Shown: piece after piece, positions 1 to 7,686 of the stretch
Layout: the number at the start of each line of letters is the position of its first letter
Numbering within the stretch: the stretch's first letter is position 1
Assembly (NCBI GenBank): GCA_041395525.1
Contig: JAWLAH010000015.1
Coordinates: 1 to 64,000, forward strand
DNA: 64,000 bases
DNA from: CADEED01 sp020442965
GTDB taxonomy: Bacteria > Pseudomonadota > Gammaproteobacteria > Steroidobacterales > Steroidobacteraceae
Direction of reading: 5' to 3'
The notes under the pieces: model-generated
The model's input: the letters and a program-made list of their open reading frames with translations, nothing else
What the model was told of the DNA's origin: nothing
Databases searched by the model: none
Made by a program: the position numbers and the translations under genes

Positions 1-10
1 AACCCGAACC

Positions 11-84
<74 letters not shown>

Positions 85-204
85 CGATGCCGCTGCTAAC
101 CACTACCCCAAAGTTCCATTCTGGCCGGTCTGCGTGATCCTCCGTCGGCGCACCAGTTAGCTCGAATCGAGGTTGCGAAACGCGCAACCGAAGGACCCCG
201 CTCG

Positions 205-290
205 TGGTGGAGGGGGTAGGATTCGAACCTACGAAGGCGTAAGCCGGCAGATTTACAGTCTGCTCCCGTTGGCCGCTTGGGTACCCCTCC
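205..290 (-). tRNA. tRNA-Tyr (anticodon GTA)
   Basis: This is an 86-nt class II tRNA with a long variable arm, encoded CCA (positions 205-207), a GGTTCGAATCC T-arm and the anticodon loop CTGTAAA reading GTA. The acceptor stem GGAGGGG pairs with CCCCTCC. It is the first gene of a Tyr-Gly tRNA pair and has its own promoter directly upstream. Confidence 0.97.
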
Positions 291-308
291 GCGAAAAACG
301 AGCCGCGT

Positions 309-337
309 ATTCTGATTTCCGGCTGCAAGCGTGTCAA
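309..337 (-). promoter_or_regulatory. sigma70-type promoter of the tRNA-Tyr/tRNA-Gly transcript
   Basis: Read on the minus strand, a perfect -35 TTGACA (332-337) is followed by exactly 17 nt and a -10 CAGAAT (309-314, 4 of 6 to consensus). The next bases, ACGCGGC, form a GC-rich discriminator as is typical of stringently controlled tRNA promoters. The predicted start near 302 lies about 12 nt before the tRNA-Tyr 5' end. Confidence 0.7.
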
Positions 338-420
338 TGAGGGTGGCAAGGTATTTGCTGGCGATCGAAGGGCGGCGTGCGGCGCCGGGCTCCCGGCGTC
401 GATCGCCAAATCGGCTCCCG

Positions 421-450
421 ATGGCGCCCGTCGGCGCCCGTCGGCGCCCG
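421..450. repeat. short tandem repeat, 10-bp unit, three copies
   Basis: Three consecutive decamers of the form (AT/TC)GGCGCCCG lie in the 284-base gene-free gap (291-574) between tRNA-Tyr and the amidohydrolase stop codon. Apart from the tRNA promoter and this repeat I see nothing functional in the gap; short reading frames across it have no family resemblance. Confidence 0.6.
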
Positions 451-574
451 CAGGTGCAGTTGGCCGTACCGCCCAGGCTCGAGATTGCCGCGACCGCTGT
501 CAACGGAACGATTATAGACGCTATTTCAATGCTTTTAGCTTCGTATTCGCAGGAGTTCTGCGCGAATGATGCGT

Positions 575-2320
575 CTAGCCCGCTGCCCGTGGCATGCCCT
601 CGGCCCCGATCCGGGAGCTCCCGGAACCGGTATGCCCAGGTCCCCTTACAAAACGCCCCGATCGTACGCCCGTGAACGCGCCGTCTCGCAATACGATCTC
701 GCCATTGACCAACACGCTGATCACGCCGCTGGCGACGCGGCGTGAATCGCTCAGCGTCGCGTGGTCCGCGACACGCGCCGGGTCGAACAGCACCAGATCC
801 GCGTAACCGCCGGGCACGATGCGGCCGCGATCGCGCAGCTTGAAACGATCAGCCGGCAGGCTCGTGATGCGGCGGATTGCCTCCGGCAGGCTCACGACGC
901 GCTGGTCGCGCACGTAACGACCCAGAAATCGCGCGAACGCGCCGCTGGCACGTGGGTGCGAATGGTACTCCCCCGCACCATCTTGCGGCCCCAGCGATTC
1001 GGCATCGGAACACAGCGACACCCATGGCAATCGCAACTGCCGGCTGACGTTGCGCTCGGCCATCAACTCGAACGCGGCGGTGACGCGACTGCGATCCGCC
1101 AGCACCAGCTCGATGATCGCCTGTTCAGGCGACTCGCCGCGCTGTGCGGCAACGCGGGCGAGTGACAATCCGTTGAATCGCCGCAGCCGCGGGTTGGTGA
1201 GACCCAGCAGCGTGACGCGCTCGGCGCTCCCGGCGGCGTGATACAGATTTTCCCAACCATCGCCGGGCCCGGCAATTTCCGCTAACAACCGCGCACGGTG
1301 GGCTGGGTCCGCCAGACGCGCGAACCAGCGGTCGCTGCCGCCATCTTGCACCCAGGGCGGCATCGCGGCATCGAGTCCAGTCGCGGCGGAGGTGTAGGGA
1401 TACATGTTAGCGCCGATCTTCACGCCGGACGCCTGCGCGGCTTCTACGCATGCGATCGCCGCATCGAGCCGATGCCAGTTATCGCGCCCGGCAGCCTTCA
1501 GGTGATAGATCTCGGCGTGCTGTCCGGTGGCACGCGCAACGTCGATGACTTCTTGCACTGCAGCAACGAGCCCGCGTGTTTCGCTGCGTATGTGGCTGCA
1601 ATAGGCGCCGCCGAATTCAGCGGCCGCTTGCGCCAGGGCCAACAGTTCCGCGTGGCTCGCCGAGGACGCCGGCGAATAGATGAGCGCCGATCCTACGCCG
1701 AGCGCGCCTTCGCGCATCGCATCGCGGACCAATGCACACATCGCCGCGATCTCGTGGCCGGTCGCCGCCCGGTTGGCGTAGCCCATGACATGCACGCGGA
1801 CGGTCGTTGCACCGACCATCGATGCAACGTTCGGCACCACCCCACGGCGTTCGAGGCGCTCGAGATACTCACCGAGGGTGCTCCAGTCTACATCGAGCCG
1901 CTGCTGTTGCAGGCGTGCTGCCAGGCTGCCGCGCATCGCGGTCGTTAGCGGGCCCATCGACACGCCTTCGCCGAACACTTCGAGCGTGACACCTTGCCGC
2001 ACGTCACTCGCGGCGGTCGGGTCGGCGAGTAGCGATTCGGTCGCCCAGGACAGCGAATTGATGAAGCCGGGTGCCAGCGCGAGCCCGTCCGCCGCGATCG
2101 ATTGCCGCGCGGTGCAATGGCTGAGATCTCCGATCGCCGCGATGCGCGCACCCCGCACGCCGACATCGGCGACGTACGGCTCAGCGCCCGAGCCATCGTA
2201 GATGGTCGCGCGGCGCACGAGCACCTGAAAGTCAGTCGGCGAGAATCCGCTGCGTTGGCCACGATAGGCGGCGGCGAACACCGTGCCCCAGAACAAACGC
2301 TTGGCGCGACGCCAGACCAT
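575..2320 (-). CDS. amidohydrolase of the N-acyl-D-amino-acid deacylase family, without the usual HxH metal motif
   Basis: This 581-residue protein has the D-aminoacylase architecture: an N-terminal beta-sandwich strand region (VLVRRATIYDGSG, about residue 34), a TIM-barrel amidohydrolase domain with LLADPTAASDVRQGVT, and a C-terminal strand region (GYADLVLFDP...VLVNGE). Family members usually carry DxHxH just before that segment; here the position reads NSLSWATE, so the two barrel histidines are absent, although later elements such as YHLKAAG and CSDAE remain. A subgroup with this change exists in other bacteria as I recall it, so this is probably a lineage feature and not decay. The start sits 4 nt after the stop of the pseudouridine synthase, suggesting one transcript with it and the CysB-like regulator. 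Substrate unknown. Confidence 0.8.
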   Translation of the reverse strand: MVWRRAKRLFWGTVFAAAYRGQRSGFSPTDFQVLVRRATIYDGSGAEPYVADVGVRGARIAAIGDLSHCTARQSIAADGLALAPGFINSLSWATESLLADPTAASDVRQGVTLEVFGEGVSMGPLTTAMRGSLAARLQQQRLDVDWSTLGEYLERLERRGVVPNVASMVGATTVRVHVMGYANRAATGHEIAAMCALVRDAMREGALGVGSALIYSPASSASHAELLALAQAAAEFGGAYCSHIRSETRGLVAAVQEVIDVARATGQHAEIYHLKAAGRDNWHRLDAAIACVEAAQASGVKIGANMYPYTSAATGLDAAMPPWVQDGGSDRWFARLADPAHRARLLAEIAGPGDGWENLYHAAGSAERVTLLGLTNPRLRRFNGLSLARVAAQRGESPEQAIIELVLADRSRVTAAFELMAERNVSRQLRLPWVSLCSDAESLGPQDGAGEYHSHPRASGAFARFLGRYVRDQRVVSLPEAIRRITSLPADRFKLRDRGRIVPGGYADLVLFDPARVADHATLSDSRRVASGVISVLVNGEIVLRDGAFTGVRSGRFVRGPGHTGSGSSRIGAEGMPRAAG

Positions 2321-2323
2321 GGA

Positions 2324-3049
2324 TCAATCTTGCGACAGGACCGATGGGTCTGCATAGTGAAACGCGCCGGGCACCGCATCCCGAGCCAGCCTGATCGGCC
2401 CGAAGCGAATTCGTGTCAGCCGACTGACTTCGAAACCCACCGCCGACCACAGGCGCCGCACTTCGCGATTGCGCCCTTCGTGCAAGGTGACGCGAAACCA
2501 GGCGTGACTGCCGGAGGCTGAATCGCGCTCGATTCGGTCGAATCGAGCCGGCCCGTCGTCGAGCTGGATCCCGGTGAGTAGCCGCTGCAAGCAGGGCTCG
2601 TCGGGCAGCCCGCGCACACGGACGAGGTACTCGCGCTCGACTTCACTCGATGGATGCATCAGGCGATGGGCAAGCTCGCCGTCAGTCGTGAACAGCAGCA
2701 CACCCGCGGTGTGCACGTCGAGCCTACCGACGACGATCCAGCGACCCGCGCGCGGCTCGGGCAGGCGATCGAACACGGTCGGACGGCCCTGTGGATCGCG
2801 GCGCGTAGTTACTTCACCAACCGGCTTGTTATATACCAACAGCTCGTGCCGCTTGGCGGCAACGCCTAACGACAAGACACGATCATCCAGCCGCACCTGA
2901 TCGCCGGGGCGCGCACGCATGCCAAGCTCGGCCAGCTTGCCGTTGACCGTGATCCGTCCCGCGCGTATCCAATCCTCGATGGTGCGGCGCGAGCCGTGAC
3001 CGGCCGCGGCTAACAACTTCTGCAGGCGCTCTGCTGGCAGGTCGGTCAT
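2324..3049 (-). CDS. rluB: ribosomal large subunit pseudouridine synthase, RluB type
   Basis: This 241-residue protein starts with an S4 RNA-binding domain (residues 7-55, RLQKLLAAAGHGSRR) and continues with an RsuA/RluB/E/F-type catalytic domain. The catalytic aspartate is D111 in GRLDVHTAGVLL, and the NKPVGEVTT and GRNREVRRLW segments are typical. RluB makes pseudouridine at position 2605 of 23S rRNA. It lacks the long basic C-terminal tail of E. coli RluB, so RluE or RluF-like specificity cannot be ruled out. Its ATG overlaps the stop of the upstream LysR gene by four bases (ATGA), implying translational coupling. Confidence 0.88.
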   Translation of the reverse strand: MTDLPAERLQKLLAAAGHGSRRTIEDWIRAGRITVNGKLAELGMRARPGDQVRLDDRVLSLGVAAKRHELLVYNKPVGEVTTRRDPQGRPTVFDRLPEPRAGRWIVVGRLDVHTAGVLLFTTDGELAHRLMHPSSEVEREYLVRVRGLPDEPCLQRLLTGIQLDDGPARFDRIERDSASGSHAWFRVTLHEGRNREVRRLWSAVGFEVSRLTRIRFGPIRLARDAVPGAFHYADPSVLSQD

Positions 3050-4026
3050 CGCACCGGTAACACCAGACGCCGAAACAGCTCCGGGATACGCGTCGGATCG
3101 ACGCTCGCCCGGTCGATCAAGCGGCGGCTGAGATGTGGCCCGAAGAACGCCAGGAAATCGTAAGTGTGCTCGCGCAGACGTGTACCACGTCGGAACCCGA
3201 CCCAGGTGGTGTGGATCGGAAACAGATGTGCAGCGTCGAGGGCGACGAGATCGCTGTCCTCGCGTGGATCGAGTGCGACGCTTGCGACAATGCCAACGCC
3301 CAAACCCAGGCGCACGTAGGTCTTGATCACATCCGAGTCGCGAGCGGTCAGCGCGATCTTGGGGCTGAGATCGGCACGTGCGAAGATCTGCTGCAGCGAG
3401 GATTGCCCCGAAAAGCTGAACACGTACGTCACCAGCGGGAACGCGGCGAGCTGCGCGAGCGTCAATCGGGCAGAGCGCGTCAGCGGGTGCTTGCGCGGCA
3501 CGACCACCTGCCGATGCCAGCGATAGACCGGCAACAAGACCATGTCATTGAACAGCGCTTCAGACCCGGTCGCGATTGCGAGCTGGACGCGATCCGCCGC
3601 GACCATTTCGGCGATCTGCTCGCTCGTACCCTGGTGCAGGTTCAGATCGACGCTCGGATGATGCCGCCGAAACTCAGTGATCACAGGCGGCAGCACATAG
3701 CGCGCCTGCGTGTGCGTGGTCGCGAGCGACAGACTGCCCGATTCGTCGCCCGCGACATCCTGCGCCAGCGCCGTGAGACTGTTGAATTCGGCGACCGCGC
3801 GCTGCGCCGCATCAAGCAGTTGCTCGCCTTCCGGCGTCACTCTCGTCAGCGCACGCCCTTGGCGTACGAACAGATCGAAGCCGAGCGTGTGCTCCAGTGC
3901 CTTGAGCGCGCGGCTGATCGCCGGTTGCGAGACACCCAGCGCCTGCGCAGCGCTGGTCACAGACAAGCCGTTGCGCGCCACCGCGAGCGCAAAACGCCAT
4001 TGTTGCAGATTCGTTTCACCGCTCAT
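3046..4026 (-). CDS. CysB-like LysR-family transcriptional regulator
   Basis: An N-terminal winged HTH (residues about 6-65, with VTSAAQALGVSQPAISR) is followed by a periplasmic-binding-protein-like effector domain, 326 residues in all. The conserved TRVTPEGEQLL and the RYVLPPVITEFRRHHP strand are CysB/Cbl-like, and divergence from cysteine synthase supports a role in sulfur assimilation. I use the ATG at 4026; an earlier start at 4047 would lie inside the palindromic operator and is less likely. It probably senses O-acetyl- or O-succinylserine, thiosulfate or a related effector, which is inference from the family. It overlaps rluB by four bases. Confidence 0.85.
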   Translation of the reverse strand: MSGETNLQQWRFALAVARNGLSVTSAAQALGVSQPAISRALKALEHTLGFDLFVRQGRALTRVTPEGEQLLDAAQRAVAEFNSLTALAQDVAGDESGSLSLATTHTQARYVLPPVITEFRRHHPSVDLNLHQGTSEQIAEMVAADRVQLAIATGSEALFNDMVLLPVYRWHRQVVVPRKHPLTRSARLTLAQLAAFPLVTYVFSFSGQSSLQQIFARADLSPKIALTARDSDVIKTYVRLGLGVGIVASVALDPREDSDLVALDAAHLFPIHTTWVGFRRGTRLREHTYDFLAFFGPHLSRRLIDRASVDPTRIPELFRRLVLPVR

Positions 4027-4040
4027 TTGTGCAGGGTATG

Positions 4041-4055
4041 ATAACAAAATGTTAT
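4041..4055. promoter_or_regulatory. LysR-type operator between the CysB-like regulator and cysteine synthase genes
   Basis: ATAACAAAATGTTAT is a perfect inverted repeat (ATAAC-N5-GTTAT) with the classical T-N11-A arrangement of LysR recognition boxes. It lies 15 bp upstream of the regulator start at 4026 and 56 bp upstream of the cysteine synthase start at 4111, the expected place for a shared autoregulatory and activation site. Confidence 0.7.
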
Positions 4056-4110
4056 AAGAATATGCCGACTCCGATGGCGCACGTGCGCGTTGGTCGCTTA
4101 CAGTAGCGGC

Positions 4111-5052
4111 ATGATTTATGACAGCATTCTAGGCACTATCGGCCGCACGCCGATTGTCCGAATAAACCGCCTCGCACCCGAGCACGTTACGATGTTCGTG
4201 AAGTGCGAGTATTTCAATCCAATGCACTCGGTGAAGGACCGACTGGCGATCGGCATCATCGAAGACGCTGAACGCCGCGGCCAGCTGAAGCCGGGCCAGA
4301 CCGTCGTTGAGGCGACATCGGGCAACACCGGTATCGCTCTCGCAATGGTGTGCGCCGCCAAAGGTTACCCGTTCGTCGCGGTGATGACCGAAACCTTCTC
4401 GATCGAGCGTCGCAAGATCATGCGGATGTTAGGCGGCAAAGTCATCCTGACGCCCGCCGCCGCACGCGGGCAAGGTATGGTTGACAAGGCAGCGGAACTG
4501 GCCAAGAAGCACGGCTGGTTCCTGGCGCGCCAGTTCGAGAACCCCGCCAATCCTGCCTATCACCGCAACACCACGGGACCCGAGATCCTCGCCGATTTCG
4601 TCGGCAAGAGGCTCGATTTCTTCGTCAGCGGGTGGGGTACCGGCGGCACGCTCACAGGTGCCGGCGAGATGATCAAGCTGGCGCGTCCGGAGGTGCAAGT
4701 CGTTGCCACCGAGCCCGAATCGGCCCAGTTGTTAGCGGGGAAGCCATGGGCTCCCCACAAGATCCAGGGCTGGACACCGGACTTCCTGCCCGCGGTTCTC
4801 AATCGCGACATCGCCGATCGTATCGTGCCGGTCAACGATACGGAGGCGATCGAAACCGCGCGCAAATTGGCGCGCAACGAAGGCATCTTCTGCGGCATCT
4901 CCTCGGGCGCGACGTTTGCGGCGGCTTTGAAGGTTGCGCGTGAGGCGCCACGCGGGAGCGTGGTACTGGCGGTGCTCCCCGATACGGGCGAGCGCTATCT
5001 CTCCACACCCTTGTTCGAGGGAATTGCGGACGGCGGCGATCCGGAACCATGA
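4111..5052 (+). CDS. PLP-dependent cysteine synthase (CysK/CysM family)
   Basis: This 313-residue fold-type II PLP enzyme carries the Schiff-base lysine K42 in NPMHSVKDR, the substrate loop TSGNTG at residues 69-74 and the PLP-phosphate loop GTGGT. The reaction is beta-replacement of an O-acylserine by sulfide to make cysteine. The usual NPxGSVKDR reads NPMHSVKDR here, a variation near the acyl-substrate pocket. The ATG at 4111 is chosen because the family begins at this point; a TTG at 4090 is in frame but non-homologous. Its TGA overlaps the ATG of the acyltransferase gene, so the pair is translationally coupled. With the next gene it may use O-succinylserine instead of O-acetylserine. Confidence 0.9.
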   Translation: MIYDSILGTIGRTPIVRINRLAPEHVTMFVKCEYFNPMHSVKDRLAIGIIEDAERRGQLKPGQTVVEATSGNTGIALAMVCAAKGYPFVAVMTETFSIERRKIMRMLGGKVILTPAAARGQGMVDKAAELAKKHGWFLARQFENPANPAYHRNTTGPEILADFVGKRLDFFVSGWGTGGTLTGAGEMIKLARPEVQVVATEPESAQLLAGKPWAPHKIQGWTPDFLPAVLNRDIADRIVPVNDTEAIETARKLARNEGIFCGISSGATFAAALKVAREAPRGSVVLAVLPDTGERYLSTPLFEGIADGGDPEP

Positions 5053-6239
5053 GCCGGCCTGCGCGCGAGCTCGCAGTGCAGGCATCGATGGCATTCGACG
5101 AACGCGTCGCGAGCCATCGCATGAGGCTGCCGACCGATTTTCCCCTGTACAAGGGCGGCGCGCTGCGTGACGGCGTCGTTGCTTACGAAACATGGGGTCG
5201 GCTCAGCGCAAAGCGCGACAACGCCATTCTGCTGTTCACGGGGCTGTCCGCGTCTGCCCATGCGGCGGCGAGCCCGGCCGACCCGACGCCCGGTTGGTGG
5301 GAAGCAATGATCGGCCCCGGTCGGGCGCTCGATACTGACAAGTGGTTTGTAATTTGCGTCAATTCGCTCGGCGGCTGCTTCGGTTCGACGGGGCCCGCAT
5401 CGATCGATCCCGCCGTTGGTCGCGTGTACGGCACTCGCTTCCCGGAACTGGCCGTCGAGGACATCGCTGCCGCCGGTCACGAACTCGTTCGCGGGCTCGG
5501 CATTGTTCAGCTCGATACGATCGTCGGCGCATCGCTTGGCGGCATGACCGTGCTTGCCTACGCAGCCCTGTTTCCGCGCAGCACACGGCGAGTTGTGAGC
5601 ATTTCGGGCAGCGCCGCTGCCCGCCCATTTGCAATCGCGATGCGCTCGCTGCAACGCGAAGCGATCACGAGCGATCCGGACTGGCTGGCTGGCGACTACT
5701 CTGCGCACCGCCGGCCGGCGGCGGGTATGCGAATGGCGCGCAAACTCGGCACCATCACGTATCGGTCCGCCGAAGAGTGGCAGCAACGCTTCGCACGCGC
5801 GCCGCGCCAGGCCGTCAAGCCCGGTGGCGCGCCCAACGACTTGCTGCGGGCCCCGTTCGGCGCCGGCTTCGCCATCGAGGACTATCTCGAGGCGCAGGCA
5901 CAGAAATTCTCCAGGACCTTCGACCCCAACTGCTACCTGTACCTGTCGCGTGCGATGGATCGCTTCGATCTCGCAGCACATCGCGGCTCGTTCGCCGCGG
6001 CCCTCGAGCCGGCCGGCATCGAGCACGCGCTCGTGATTGGCGTCTCGACAGACATCCTGTTCACGCCCGCTGAGCAGCGCGAAGTTGCACAGGCCTTTGA
6101 GCGTGCCGGTGCGCGTACCCGGTTGCTGATACTCGACTCGCTCGAAGGTCACGACGCTTTCCTGGTAGACATCGCGCAATTCGAGGTGGCGATCGGTGAG
6201 TTTCTCGCCGCTGATCGACGTCTTGGTGCGACTGGCTGA
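5049..6239 (+). CDS. MetX-fold acyltransferase, probable serine O-succinyltransferase
   Basis: This 396-residue alpha/beta-hydrolase acyltransferase has the nucleophile S162 in GASLGGM and a C-terminal Asp/His pair in STDILF and GHDAFL. It shares GALxxxxVAYETWG, GLSxxAHAA, WFVxCVNSLG, GMRMARKLG and FDPNCYLYLSR with the L-serine O-succinyltransferases that replace CysE in Xanthomonas-type bacteria, more than with homoserine acetyltransferases; this comparison is from memory. The location between a cysteine synthase and MetY under a CysB-like regulator also favours serine as substrate. Homoserine O-acyltransferase (metX) is the alternative. It overlaps the cysteine synthase gene by four bases and precedes metY by 40 nt. 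Confidence 0.85.
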   Translation: MSRPARELAVQASMAFDERVASHRMRLPTDFPLYKGGALRDGVVAYETWGRLSAKRDNAILLFTGLSASAHAAASPADPTPGWWEAMIGPGRALDTDKWFVICVNSLGGCFGSTGPASIDPAVGRVYGTRFPELAVEDIAAAGHELVRGLGIVQLDTIVGASLGGMTVLAYAALFPRSTRRVVSISGSAAARPFAIAMRSLQREAITSDPDWLAGDYSAHRRPAAGMRMARKLGTITYRSAEEWQQRFARAPRQAVKPGGAPNDLLRAPFGAGFAIEDYLEAQAQKFSRTFDPNCYLYLSRAMDRFDLAAHRGSFAAALEPAGIEHALVIGVSTDILFTPAEQREVAQAFERAGARTRLLILDSLEGHDAFLVDIAQFEVAIGEFLAADRRLGATG

Positions 6240-6279
6240 AGCCAGCCCGCCGGCAGATAACTAACTTCAGAGGGATCTC

Positions 6280-7551
6280 ATGCGACTCGAAACGATTGCC
6301 GTTCACGGCGGCTATTCACCCGACCCGACCACCAAGGCGGTCGCGGTGCCCATCTACCAAACGACCTCGTATGCGTTCGACAGCGCACAGCACGGCGCAG
6401 ACCTTTTTGACCTCAAGGTACCGGGCAACATCTACACCCGGATCATGAATCCCACGACTGACGTACTCGAACAACGGATTGCGGCGCTCGAGGGCGGCGT
6501 CGGTGCTCTCGCCGTCGCGTCAGGCAGCGCCGCGATCACCTATGCGATCATGACGATTGCCGAAAACGGCGACAATATCGTTTCATCGAGCGCCCTGTAC
6601 GGTGGCACTTACAACCTGTTTGCGCACACCTTTCCGAAGTTCGGCATCGAGACGCGCTTTGCCAACCACAGCGAGCCAGGCAGCTTCGAGAAGTTGATCG
6701 ACGAGCGTACCAAAGCCGTGTTCTGCGAGTCGATCGGCAATCCACTTGGTAACGTAACGGACATCGGGGCGCTGGCCGACATTGCACGCCGCCACGGCGT
6801 ACCCCTGATCGTCGACAACACCGTGCCGACACCCTACCTGTGCCGGCCGTTCGACTTTGGCGCCGACATCGTCGTCCATTCGCTCACCAAATATCTGGGC
6901 GGACACGGCAACTCGTTAGGCGGCGCGATCGTCGATTCAGGGAAGTTCCCGTGGGCCAAACACAAGCAGAGGTTTCGGCAGCTCAACGAGCCGGATGTCT
7001 CGTACCACGGTGTTGTCTACACCGAGGCGCTGAAAGAGGCGGCGTTCATCGGGCGGGCGCGCGTTGTGCCGTTGCGCAACACGGGCGCGGCGTTGTCCCC
7101 CTTCAACGCGTTTCTGATCTTGCAAGGCATCGAAACGCTGCCCGTCCGCATGGATCGAATCAACGCAAACACGCTGGCGATCGCACAGTTCTTGCAATCG
7201 CATGCGAAAGTGAGCTGGGTCAAGTATGCCGGGCTGCCCGACGCCCCCGATCACGCGCTGGTCAAGAAGTACATGCGCGGACAGGCGTCCGGCATCGTGA
7301 CCTTCGGGGTGCAGAGTGGCCGCGCCGGCGGCGAGCGCTTCCTCGATGCGCTGCAGCTCATCATCAGACTGGTCAACATCGGCGACACGCGTTCGCTCGC
7401 CACACATCCGGCGTCGACCACGCATCGGCAACTGTCGCCCGAGGAACTCGCCAGGGCAGGCGTCTCGCCCGACATGGTGCGCTTGTCGATCGGCCTCGAA
7501 CACGTCGATGATCTGAAGGCAGATCTCGATAGAGCGCTGGCAGCGAGCTGA
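6280..7551 (+). CDS. metY: O-acetyl/O-succinylhomoserine sulfhydrylase (MetY type)
   Basis: This 423-residue Cys/Met-metabolism PLP enzyme (fold type I) carries K204 in HSLTKYLGG as the Schiff-base lysine, the cofactor contact LYGGTYNL and the C-terminal THPASTTH loop. The long insert around residues 225-250 and overall length match MetY more than MetB or MetZ. It makes homocysteine from an O-acylhomoserine and sulfide and so links the cysteine genes upstream to methionine synthesis. A ribosome site (CAGAGGGAT) precedes the ATG. Whether acetyl or succinyl esters are used cannot be read from the sequence. Confidence 0.9.
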   Translation: MRLETIAVHGGYSPDPTTKAVAVPIYQTTSYAFDSAQHGADLFDLKVPGNIYTRIMNPTTDVLEQRIAALEGGVGALAVASGSAAITYAIMTIAENGDNIVSSSALYGGTYNLFAHTFPKFGIETRFANHSEPGSFEKLIDERTKAVFCESIGNPLGNVTDIGALADIARRHGVPLIVDNTVPTPYLCRPFDFGADIVVHSLTKYLGGHGNSLGGAIVDSGKFPWAKHKQRFRQLNEPDVSYHGVVYTEALKEAAFIGRARVVPLRNTGAALSPFNAFLILQGIETLPVRMDRINANTLAIAQFLQSHAKVSWVKYAGLPDAPDHALVKKYMRGQASGIVTFGVQSGRAGGERFLDALQLIIRLVNIGDTRSLATHPASTTHRQLSPEELARAGVSPDMVRLSIGLEHVDDLKADLDRALAAS

Positions 7552-7647
7552 TCGCAGGCGATTTGACACTGATTAATTGCGCTACGTCACACTTTCGGCC
7601 CGCCCCGGCGCTATGCCGGACGCGGCTGAAAGGACCTCGTGCCCGAG

Positions 7648-7677
7648 ACAATGTCGCCACTAACGGACATTGTTTTT
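7648..7677 (+). terminator. hairpin plus T-run between metY and the subtilase gene
   Basis: ACAATGTC (7648-7655) and GACATTGT (7666-7673) form a perfect 8-bp stem with a 10-nt loop, followed by TTTT. It lies about 97 nt after the metY stop and ends 9 nt before the subtilase ATG. It may terminate the cysteine/methionine operon; a stem of AT-rich composition this close to a start codon could alternatively act as an operator or translational control element. Confidence 0.5.
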
Positions 7678-7686
7678 CAAGGTTGA

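Noticed and set aside
3133..4041. A 302-codon plus-strand frame opposite the CysB-like gene, and similar long frames opposite pilY1 (for example 32981-33667).
   Set aside because: They are complements of well-supported genes and show no family resemblance.
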